Positions 43,901 to 55,900 of a DNA stretch of 64,000 nucleotides are shown one piece after another; positions within the stretch are counted from its first letter, which is position 1; every line of letters begins with the position of its first letter. Under the pieces are notes generated by a model. It was given only the letters and a program-made list of their open reading frames with translations, was not told the DNA's origin and ran no database searches. Both the position numbers and the translations under genes were made by a program. This stretch comes from Scatophagus argus (lineage: Eukaryota > Chordata > Actinopteri > Scatophagidae): positions 20,442,127-20,506,126 of the forward strand of contig NC_058495.1 of NCBI RefSeq assembly GCF_020382885.2, read 5' to 3'.

Positions 43901-46900
43901 GTACTCTTCAGCAAAATGGTTGTATTTATACCCCTATATTATGCTAACTAGTTGGTTAAAGTCATGGAGGAATACATGGAAGACTACAACCAGATCAGTA
44001 CCGCCAAGATGAAGCTGGTGCTCTTCATGGATGCCATTGAGCATGTGTGTCGCATCAGCCGCATCCTGCGCCAGCCCCTGGGCAACGCTCTGCTGCTCGG
44101 AGTGGGGGGAAGCGGTCGCCAGTCACTCACTAAGCTGGCCTCGTATATGTGAGATTCCCACATTTTACACAACTCAAATGCCAGCAGACTGAACATAATT
44201 TTCATGAAACAGAAGGGTTTTTTCTCCAAATATCTGCTTTTAATGGATCACATTCAAGGCTGGATCTCAAAATTATCATACCAGTAACAATACCAGTGTT
44301 CCTAAAGTGATACCGACATTGAGTGCTTCAGTCGATACCCATCATGTGAATGAAAGCGTTTACTTGCTTAAAATGCCACCATTGAACTGCCAGCTCCATC
44401 AAACACACAGGACACTAGTGACACAGCTTGTGTCTGTAAGCAAAACCACATGAGTATTTTTTTCTTTTTAGATCTTGGTATAAAAAGAATCAAATGTAAG
44501 TACTGTTTTCCTGGGGAAGTTCAATGCTGCTGGGTTATTTTGGTCGGTACCTTAAAGATATGTGAACCGATGCCCAACCCTACACTGCTGGCTTTCGTAT
44601 GTTTTCTATACTGTAATGTTGCTGTTGACCTTTCAGTGATGATTCTTGCACACACAGGAGCTGAATTTGAATTTCCTTGTAAGGTTGTTAAACCATAAAG
44701 TGTACACAATTTCCTGTTCCTGTTAATCCATTTGTCCATCTTCAGGTCAGATTATGAGTGTTTCCAGATTGAGCTGGCTAAGAACTATGGTCAGACAGAG
44801 TGGAGAGAAGATATTAAAAGCATCATGCTCAAGGCAGGTCTTCAGAACCAGCAAATCACCTTCCTCTTTGTAGACACACAGGTAAATGATGTCACTCTTT
44901 TATCACCTACTTCAAAATACTCAATGTGTTGTAGATTACTAGAATCAGTGGGATATCGTTTTGCTGCTGGCCCTTATTTTTAGTCTTTTCAGGAGAGCAT
45001 AAACAAAATGCAAAATGTAGATCTATGTGTATAATCTAAGTGATCTAAAGCATACAATGTATAAAGTCATGTATCTATTCCAGAAGACAAGGAAGCATTT
45101 TCCTCATTAGTACCTTCATGTTAATCCCCCAGATTAAGAGTGAGTCCTTCCTGGAGGATATCAACAACATTTTGAACTCCGGAGATGTTCCCAACCTGTA
45201 TGCAACAGATGAGCAGGAGCGCATCATGACAGCTATGAAGCCAGTGGTGCAAGACCTGGGCCAGCAGCCAACTAAAACCAATCTTATGGCTGCCTACATC
45301 AGGAGGGTCCGCAGCAACATCCACACTGTACTCTGCATGAGGTTAGTAGTTGTACAAGGTTTTGTTTACTTGATCAAAAGCAAAGCAAATTAAAAGAAGT
45401 AGATAAAGTTTCTCCATCCATTTTTGTTCTCCATATACCCTTCCTCCTCTTCACTTCCTCTTCTACAGTCCTATCGGTGAGGTGTTTCGTGCACGGTTGA
45501 GACAGTTTCCCTCGCTGGTCACATGTTGTACCATAGACTGGTTCAATGCCTGGCCAGAAGAGGCTCTGCAGGCCGTGGCTACTTCATTTCTTAATGAGCT
45601 GCCTGAGCTGGAAGCCAGCCCCACAGCCATAAAGGGACTGGTGAGGACTGGTGTTTGCGTGTGTGTGAGCTTTATTGGTATGAAGGTTTAAAAATAACAT
45701 TGGCACATCAAGGATGGACTGTACATCAAATAATATCTGTGATTTAAATATCCCTAAGTAGAAAGAAACTTGACCTCACCAACAAACAAAATGTATCAAC
45801 AAGCTAATTGTTGCATACTATAGAATCTCTGTACAGTGTACAGTATCTTACATATATTTATGGCTGTCACACTGAGCCCACACTGAGTTTGTCTTATCTC
45901 TTATGATAAGAGACTAGACATAAGGTGGGAAAGCCACAAGATATGTGAATGTTGGTCATAATGACTTGAAACGTGCTTGAGAGAGACTCTCAGACACAAT
46001 CATCATGAACTTGTTACAATATATATGCAGTGATGCAGTACAACTAGACGTGACCAACATAATGTTTCAGATTTACTGCCACTCCACAAGTCTCAAAAAA
46101 TGTGCAGTTTTATTAATCTAGGTGAGACAATGTATTCTTACCCATTGAATCAGTGATATATACGATAATGAGAAAATGTAGTGTGCTTATATACTTGTTT
46201 GTGAATTTATACTTAAGAGTGGCCAAGAGAAAACAAACTGATCATTTTTTAGTAAACATAGAGAAAAAGGTTCAGACATAAGAAAAGGAAATAAATTATT
46301 TGGAAAGGACATAACAAACCCAAAAACAACTACTGCATGTTCACCATACGCAAGAAACTTCTTTGCAAATTTATTGTTATACCTTGGGTATAAGGTATAA
46401 CAATACCTACCTACTGCCTAAAAAGGAAAGGAAAAAGGAAAACTACAATCAACAATACTAAAATAATTTTTGTTAAGCACAATCCCTCCTTAATTTCTTC
46501 CCCTTTCCAGACAATGATGTGTGTGAAGATCCACCAGATGGTAGCCATAAAGTGTGAACAGTACCTGGCTGAGCTTTCTCGACACAACTATGTCACACCG
46601 AAGAGTTACCTCGAATTGCTCAAAATTTTCTCAAATCTCACTGGATGCAAGAAGCAAGAACTTTGCAGTGCTCGTCAGCGCATGAAGACTGGCCTGGACA
46701 AGGTAAGGAGCTGGACTCGACTAAGTAATGACAATGTAGATTTAATTATCCATCCATCCATCCATCCATCTATTTGCTATACCGCTTACCGTTTAATTAA
46801 TATAAATTTAATTAATGACAATATAAATTTAATAGGATTGCTTAATTAGCAATCTAAAGTGACCACCTGTTCATCTTTGATCCTGTAGCTTCTTAGCACA

Positions 46901-49900
46901 GCAGAGGATGTGAGTAAGATGCAAGAGGAGCTTGAGACAATGAGACCTCTTCTAGAGGAGGCTACTAAGGACACTGAAGTCACTATGGAGACCATCAAAG
47001 TAAGAGAAAATAAACAGAGGTAGAAATGTTTGAGCCGTACACGCATCTTTGTATAGTCCTTCAATTCACTAGTCACTGATATGAATTGCACATTTTTTTC
47101 TGTATAGTGTTTGTTCCTTATATGCCCATGAGCTGTTTTTCTGGAAAACTTACCAGCTAATATCCCATGAACCTCGAGTGTGATTTATCATCTATGTTGC
47201 CAGAAAGACACAATGGTAGCAGAGGAGACCCGGAAGTCTGTGCAGGAAGAGGAGGCCAAAGCTTCAGAGAAAGCCCGTTTTGCAGGCGCCATTGCAGCAG
47301 ATGCCCAGAGAGACTTGGATGAGGCTCTGCCTGCCCTGGATGCTGCCCTCGCCAGCCTCAAGTCACTCAACAAGAATGATGTCACTGAGGTCAGGGACCT
47401 TAATGATGGCTGGGAAAGATATCCTTCAAATGCTACTGCACTGGTAGTTTATATTTAGAATATAACTTTCTGAAAATTTTATTCTACAGGTGCGAGGCAT
47501 GCAGCGACCTCCCCCAGGGGTGAAAATGGTTATGGAGGCAGTCTGTATTATGAAGGGCATCAAGCCCAAAAAGGTACCTGGTGAGAAGCCTGGTACCAAG
47601 ATAGATGACTACTGGGAACCTGGTAAGGGTCTGCTACAAGACCCTGGCAAGTTTCTTGAGAGCCTCTTCAAGTATGATAAGGTAGAGCACATCCCTTATT
47701 GCCATGTCATTTTGTCTATAATGTATGTTGTCCTTTTCTCTCCAGAACATGGTTATTTTTTCATTAACCCTCTGAAGTCAGGCATAATTGTCAGTTGTTG
47801 ACTATTTTTGATTCTAATTTTATATTTCAACTTTTCAAATTTTTTTTATCTTGCCATTTTGGAATCATTTTTGATCAGCACAACCTCACAAGTGTGATTT
47901 ACTGTTATTTTTTTCATTTTGACATACTGTATTGACACACTGGACCTAAAATCACACAAAACTCTAAAACCCGACTGGGGAAAATGCGCTGAAGTGCACT
48001 GAATGAAGTGCGCTCAATGCGCTGGTGTTTACTGCGTCTTCTTGCATAAAATGCGCGCCCCAAACGCGCACCAAACGTGATGGCAATGGTCATGAAAAAA
48101 ACAGTGCGTATATTTTTTATCATAACTCGGGTTTTACTTGACATATTAACAAAATTTTAAAACTGGTATATAGTTTGAGGTGCCCACTTTCGACACAAAA
48201 AAACTGAGATTCAGCGAGGCTGCGTCTTGCAGCTACGTCGTCTTAAAGTGGTCTTGTGATAAGGACGCGCCGGCACGTCTGTCGACTCCTGAGGGTTAAG
48301 ATTTAATCTTAAGATGTAAAGTTTTATAAGTTTCAGTGTTTGATGCTGAAGTGGTCATTTCCTGTCTTTGAGAAGTCTTTCTTTCCACTTTTTCTTCCAC
48401 TCGTCATTTTTGCAGGACAATATCCCAGACAGTGTGATCAGTTTAGTCCAGCCCTACATAGATAACGAGGAGTTCCAGCCAGCCTCCATTGCCAAGGTTT
48501 CCAAAGCCTGTACCTCCATTTGCCAGTGGGTGCGAGCTATGCACGTGTATCACTTTGTGGCCAAGGCCGTGGCCCCTAAAAGGGTAAAAATTGAAAAGCA
48601 CTCTTGAGGAACTGTATTGGTTGTCAGTGTACGACAGTACTGTGCTTACATCTTTTTGATGAGAGAAATGAAAGAGTCATCTAAACATTAAAAATGTAAA
48701 CATTTGTATAGCAAGCTCTCCAGGAGGCCCGGGAAGACTTAGCGGTGACCCAGCGCATCCTGGATGATGCCAAAGAAAAACTGGCAGCAGTTGAGGCCGG
48801 CATCGCCTCTTTGCAGGCCAAGTATCAGGACTGTCTGGCTAAGAAAGAGGAGCTGGACAAGAAGTATCAGCTGTGTGAGACCCGCCTTGTCCGAGCAGAC
48901 AAGGTCAGAAGGAGGGATAGGATAATCAACTCTTCACTGAAATTTAGCATTTCAGCGGCACAGGAAACAGACCAGATGGGTTATAAACAATGGGATACAG
49001 ATATGAAGACAACAGAAAAAAAACAAAACATATGGATAACAAATTAATGTTAGAAATGAAGAAGAAGAAGAAGAAATTAAATCTTGTTATAAACAGCATT
49101 TCACCCTAAATCAGTGTGTAAATGTAATATTTATGCAAAACCAAAGCAAAAGTGACATAGTAGGTACAGCATATTTGGAATATGTCAATTACACAACAAG
49201 TGCACCTAAAAATATATAAATATAACATGAACAGTTCATGTGAACTGAATAACAATATTTGATAAACATGTTCATGTATACATTTTAAATGCAGTATACT
49301 ATAAATGGCAATATAATACAGTCAAAGGAGAATACAATTTTTTCAAGATGATTAACTTGATTGATAGTTATGCCGTGATGCATTTATCTTCACCAGCTCA
49401 TAGGTGGACTGGCGGATGAGAAGGTGCGTTGGAAAGAAACAGTGCAGCATTTGGATTACATGGTCAATAATGTGGCAGGTGATGTGCTTCTGTCTGCAGC
49501 TTACATTGCGTACCTGGGACCCTTCACTGTAAGTGGATTGTTTGTGCATTAAAAGTTGCATTACACAAAATATACTATATATACATCATATACATCATTC
49601 ACATTACAATAAACTGCATTTAATAACATGATGATGACAACATCAACATCAAAACATCAAAAAACTTTGCATTGAGCATTTGTTGCTCCAGTTCACTCAA
49701 CTAAAAATCAGACTTATTACAGTTGTGAATTTCGAACTTAATTGTTAAGTCCAGTAGAAAACTTATCAGATGTATCACGTATGAGAATTCAGTAGGATAG
49801 CCACAGTGTGTCACTGTTTCTGTTTGTTCCGTAATTTGTTATATTTGTGCTGATCAGCACTATTGCATGTCTATTTTTTGTTTTTGTTTAGGGGGAATAC

Positions 49901-52900
49901 AGAGCAGCCATGGCACGGGAGTGGCTGCATTGTTTCAAAGAGCTAAATGTTCCACATACTGACGAACCAAACCTGATCAACACCCTTGGAGATCCAGTCA
50001 AGATCCGCTCCTGGCAGGTCAGAGCCAACCTGTCAGCAGCTTACCTTCAGGATCTAAGCCTCAAAACAGAGATCTTAATTGTTAATAGCCATACCAGCAG
50101 ACTGACTTAGTTTTTTGAATGTTTTTACACTTAGGCTTTGATTGAAGTATCTTCTTTGTCATCATACATTGTCATTTGCGCAGATATCAGGTTTACCCAA
50201 GGATAACCTTTCGGTGGAGAATGGTGTGATTGCCCAGTACTCTTTGCGCTGGCCTCTCTTCATTGATCCTCAGGGACAAGCCAACACTTGGATCAAAAAC
50301 ATGGTGAGAGTGCTGATATGACTGTAACTGCAGAGGGTCTCAGTGAAAATTAGCCATATCAGTATTTTTCAATTGTCTCTTCATATCGCATATATTGCTT
50401 GTAATTCGACTTTAATTGCTAGTATCAAGAGCTGTCATAGCAGAGTATCGCGTTATTCAGTATGTTGCTAAACTAGGTTCAGTACATAAACAGGTACCTG
50501 CTCCTCTGGTAATCTTCTTGGTGTCTGGGTGAATCTAAATATCCACCCTCCAGACTTTTTTTGCCTTTTTAGTCGTCAATGAAAAACTACAACTTGACAT
50601 CCATATTGTACTGAATTGTGGGTAATTATATCAATCAAGTCTGGTGAAGTCAGTACTCTGTACTCTGTAGAAGTCTGCAAAAAGTCTGCTTGAGGACCCT
50701 TGTGCACTGAATAAAATGTGGATATGGACAGCCATCAACACGAAAAGTCTGCGAGTCTATGAATCTATAAGTCTGCTAGAGCGAGTTTGGACATCTTGAT
50801 TCCATTTGGATGTCCTGTGGTTGTATATAATCCAGTGCTCAGTCACACTTGCTTCCTGTTGTCACGCAGGAACGGGACAATGGATTGGAGGCCATGAAGC
50901 TAAGTGACCGGGACTTTCTGCGCAGCCTTGAGAATGCCATTCGCTTTGGTAAACCCTGCCTCTTGGAGAATGTAGGAGAGGAGTTGGATCCTGCCCTAGA
51001 ACCTGTCTTGTTGCAACAGGTGAAAAAATATGGACATCTATTACCAACAAATGTCACTTGTAGAGTAAGGCAGTGTCAAACGCATGTTTACCCTGTTCTG
51101 CTATATTTTGGCCTTTAGACATTTAAGCAGCAAGGCAGCACAATGCTGAAACTGGGAGATTCAGTCATCCCTTACCATGAAGCCTTCAGAATGTACATCA
51201 CCACCAAGCTGCCTAATCCACACTACTCTCCAGAGGTCTCCACCAACGTCACACTTATAAACTTCACCCTTTCGCCCAGGTAACATATCGATTCAATCAA
51301 ATCGATTTAGGGCATTAACTTCTGAGAATTATGTTTTAGTCTTACTGTTTGTCTAAATGTACATTCTGTGTGTTCCCAGTGGTCTGGAGGACCAGTTGCT
51401 CGGTCAGGTGGTGGCTGAGGAACGTCCAGACCTGGAGGAGGCGAAGAACCAGCTGATCATCAGCAACGCCAAGATGAAACAGGACCTAAAAGAAATTGAG
51501 GATGAGATTCTGTTTCGACTCAGTTCTACAGAGGGAAACCCTGTGGACAACGAAGAACTTATCCAAGTGCTGGAGGCTTCCAAAATAAAGGCTGGAGAGA
51601 TTAAGGTCAGATGGTGGGAAATGATATATATATAGCCTAACATGAAATTCTGAAATGTCTGTCATGGAAGTGTTTTCTTTCTCATATACAACCTGCTCCA
51701 GAACATCACATATGATACTATAGCTATCAAACTCATAAGCTGCTATTGTTGGGTTTTCCACTAATGCAAACTGGTTTTCCTGAAAGGTCAAAGTGATGGC
51801 GGCAGAGCAGACAGAGCAGGACATTGACGCCACCCGTTTGGAGTACGTGCCTGTGGCTGTACGCACACAAATCCTCTTCTTCTGTGTATCTGATCTGTCC
51901 GGTGTTGACCCCATGTACCAGTACTCACTGGAGTGGTTCCTTGGCATCTTCATGGCTGGCATTGCTAACTCTGAGAGAGCAGGTAGAAAGACATTCCACA
52001 GAAAATTTTACTGAAAAATCATTAGGAGTGGTTTCTGATTTTGAAACAAGTATGTAAAAATACAAGATGTAACAAGACAATAACAACAAGATGCAAAAAA
52101 TATTTTTCTGCTTCCACTCATTTTTGACATTTGCCTCACAGACACAGTGGAAAAGAGAATCGCCAACATCAATGAATATTTCACCTTCAGCCTGTACAGC
52201 AACGTGTGCCGCAGCTTGTTTGAGAAGCACAAGCTCATGTTTGCCTTCCTCCTATGCGCACGCATCATGATGAATGACACCAAAATTGATATGGTGAGCA
52301 AAAGCAGAGTTTGCTTTACCTCTTTAATTTCCTGTAGGAAGTCAAGTCGTACATTTGATGAAATCTGCATTGTCTTTTTGTGACAGGCTGAGTGGCGCTA
52401 CCTTCTATCTGGAGGGATGCCTGTCCAAGAGCTGATCAACCCAGCAGTCAGCTGGCTGTCTGAGCGTGCCTGGCAGGACATCCTGGGCCTCAGCGCTCTG
52501 GACAATTTCAGCAACCTGGCGGAGAGCTTCACTGAACATCTGCATGGTTTCAAAGCAATTTTTGATAGCAACCAGCCTCACAGGCATGCATGGATTACTA
52601 TTATGCCAACAAATGCACGTTTGTTTCCTTCATTTGTGCTGTGCAATAGATGTCAATATCATACCTTGTGCAATTGTGTTTGTCTGCCTGTAGGGAGCCT
52701 CTCCCAGGAGAGTGGGACACAAAGCTGGACTCATTCCAGAAGCTGTTGGTCCTGCGCTGTCTGAGGGCTGACTGTCTCGTTCAAGGCCTGCAGGACTTTG
52801 TCTCAGCTCAGCTGGGACAGCGCTTCATAGAACCTCAGGTAGAGTCCATGTCCTCTTTAATCTAATGTTGATGTCAACATCAATATGTATGTTTTGACTC

Positions 52901-55900
52901 AGTAGGTATTCTTATACTGTATCTGTGACTGTGACTTAGAAGTATGGTAAAGTCAACATGGCAATAATGGCTCTTTATGTTTTGGTTGTGTGGTTTGTTC
53001 AGTGCAAACATCATTTTATATTTAGTACAGAACGAACTATGCTAACTTCAACTGAAAATGATTTCTCGTTGTTTGCAGTACATGTTTATAGCTTGTTACT
53101 CCTTTCTCCATCTCTCTTCCAGACGTCAGACCTGTCTGTCGTCTTCAAGGAGTCGTCCCTCTCCACTCCCCTCATCTTTGTCCTGTCCCCTGGCACTGAC
53201 CCTGCTGCTGACCTCTACAAGTTTGCTGACGTCATGCAGTTTTCAAAGAAAATGAGTGCCATCTCTTTGGGCCAAGGCCAGGTCAGGGCTTGGGGGATGC
53301 TTGGGAATTCTCTCTCCCTGTCTCTCTTCCTATCTGACTCTGGAGAAAAGCCACTGTAAATGACTTCCTCACAAGAACCAGGCCATTCTCATTTGGCTTG
53401 TTAAGAAGGGCCACCTCTGTGCTAATTGTTTTCTCTATTTCTGACCATAGGCCAGGGCAATGTAATGTGTCACTTTGACAGTTGCTAGATTCCAGGACAC
53501 CATAGATGAGCTAAGAAAATAATTATATTAACATCAGGCACAGGTTTTATGAAAAATGCAGACTCAACCTCCACAAACCTAAAGTTGTCAGCCAAACATT
53601 TCTCCCAGCAACACACTGGCCCTGTAGCTGTTCAGTGAGTGTTAGCGTGCATTTGTCACATTACTTGCTTGCATTGCTTTATCACCTTGTCCTGAGTTTC
53701 TGTTTACATTGAACTGAGGCACTTAAGCCTTCCTGAAAAACCCCTAGAATGTCAGGGGATGTGTGTTATGTTGGGGAGATTGCTGTATGCCAAAGTATTC
53801 CTTATGTTGACCTTTCCTTAAATATGGATCAAACAAAAAAAAAATATTGTGTCCAGTTTGGGAGGACAGAAACAGGTTACAGATAGTCCAGACAGGCACT
53901 CTTCTGCCTAAAAGACAAAGGATCTTTGGGGCGATAAATTCTAATTTTTAATATGCCATTCTGCATACCAAGTACCTACTTTTACTTTTGATACATTAAC
54001 TAGCCTACCACTACCATGCTGGTGTCAGGATGAAGTCAACCTTTGCTGCAGGAGCCACTTTAAAAAGAATTGAGGCATAAAAGGCATAAAGAGTCTGACC
54101 AGTTTTTCAGGCGCCACTACACCACTGGTTCAGCTTACTGCCATTTTGTTTTTGGCACATCGCCTGTTATTGTCTACACATGTTGTTTGTGTGATTCAGG
54201 GCCCCTGGGCTGAGACCATGATGCACTCTGCCATGGAAAGAGGTCATTGGGTCTTCTTCCAGAACTGTCACCTGGCGCCCAGCTGGATGCCTGCCCTGGA
54301 GAGACTTATTGAGAACATCGACCCAGCAAAGGTATTTAGATAAGTAAATATCTTTGCTGTACACCATAGTAACGTTTTAGACAAACGTTCATATATTTTG
54401 ACTGTGTTAATTTCTTTCTTTTTTGCCTACTGGCACCACATGTTATGCATCCCCCAAACAGGTGCACAGGGACTTTCGCCTGTGGCTCACAAGTCTTCCC
54501 AGCAACAGGTTCCCAGTTTCCATTCTTCAGAATGGGTCAAAGATGACCATTGAGCCCCCCAGGGGAATCAAGGCCAATCTACAGAAAACCTACCTGAGAC
54601 TCACCAATGATTTTATCTCCTCTTCCACCAAGGTCTTGTATTTAGCCTTACATTTACCTTCTCATACTTCTAATCATAGAACTTACCTTTTTGCACCATT
54701 TCTGTTTTTGAAAACAGTTCCTATATATATTCTTAACATATTCCTCTCTTCTCCCCTCCTCAGATGACACACTTCAAGTCTTTGCTCCTGTCTCTGTGTC
54801 TCTTCCATGGAATTGCTCTGGAGCGAAGGAAGTTTGGCCCACTGGGCTTTAACATTCCCTACGAGTTCACCGACGGAGACCTGAACATCTGTATCAGCCA
54901 ACTCAAAATGTTCCTGGACGAGTACCAGCAGATCCCCTACAAGGTGGGTGAAACTATCCTGTATATATTTAACTACCTGTTAAGACCACTACCAAAGCCA
55001 CAACATTTTTTCGCTTTTGTTTTGTTTTTCTTTTGGTGTCATTTTGTTCTTTTTCTGTTTTTCTATCATCAGTTTGATCCTGTCCTCTTAGTCTTCCTAA
55101 GCATATGACCACTGCTCTCATTTAATTGCTGTTGTGAAATGTATCCTCTCACTGTGGACAGATAGTTTAAGTATAATCTTACAGGAACACAAGCTCTTCA
55201 GCAAGAAACAGCAGAAATTTCTTGCTTGAGGAGAGAGAGAGGGAGAGAGAGAGAGAGTGTGTGTTTGAGCATATTCATCTGTCTATCTCCCTTTTGTGTC
55301 CTCCACCTGTCCAGGTGCTCAGATACACTGCAGGGGAGATTAATTATGGCGGCCGTGTGACAGATGATTGGGACAGACGATGTCTGCTCAGTGTGCTGGA
55401 GGACTTCTACTGTCCCGCTGTGCTTATTGATGATCATGTCTACTCTTCGTCTGGAGTCTACCGGCAGATAGACACAAATCTGGATATCAAGGTTAGATAA
55501 ACGCAGGAGCATTTAGAAGGACAGTGATAAGAATAGTGCATTAGACTTAGCCTTTGTCTGCATCAGTCTGTATGCTTTCTGGGCTTGGAAATCAGTATAA
55601 CTTAGTATGTATAGAGGCATGTCTCCGATGAGACACTGCAAAATATTTATCTATGAAGCCTGTCAACATATATCTAAACAATATAATACTAAAATGATAT
55701 TTTTTTATTATGATATTAATTGTCATTTTCAATATTTATTCTTTGTATTAATGGTTCAATTCAAACAAGAAAAAGGATAGATATTGTTCTTTCTTCCTTT
55801 TATAAACAAGGAAACATAAGAAGAAGAGACTGTGAGCACTTGTCATTTTACAAAATCTATATATATCTGCAGTTACGCAGGTGTAAAGCTTGCACATGTT

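Larger units (their letters stand above)
37814..46702 (+). other. dnah1: dnah1 exons 28-52: AAA1-AAA4 motor modules
   Basis: Coding exons: 37814-38002, 38102-38207, 38501-38614, 38704-38853, 39116-39202, 39299-39485, 39581-39672, 39795-39949, 40041-40218, 40293-40487, 40597-40716, 40821-40979, 41099-41200, 41294-41434, 41941-42101, 42184-42341, 42585-42758, 42849-42878, 43213-43391, 43625-43855, 43952-44148, 44746-44881, 45133-45341, 45469-45640, 46511-46702. They cover residues about 1517-2788. AAA1 has GPAGTGKT and Walker [11 protein letters not shown], the main ATPase site. AAA2 has [11 protein letters not shown]3 has GPTGTGKT and FFIDDLNMP, and AAA4 has GVGGSGRQ. Exon 45 is a 30-nt micro-exon encoding ten residues in the AAA3 region. 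Confidence 0.92.

Noticed and set aside
44270-44600. Intron 48 stretch with repeated ATACC/GTACC cores as a named repeat
   Set aside because: It is suggestive of a fish repeat, but I could not define ends or a consensus, so it was not listed as a feature.
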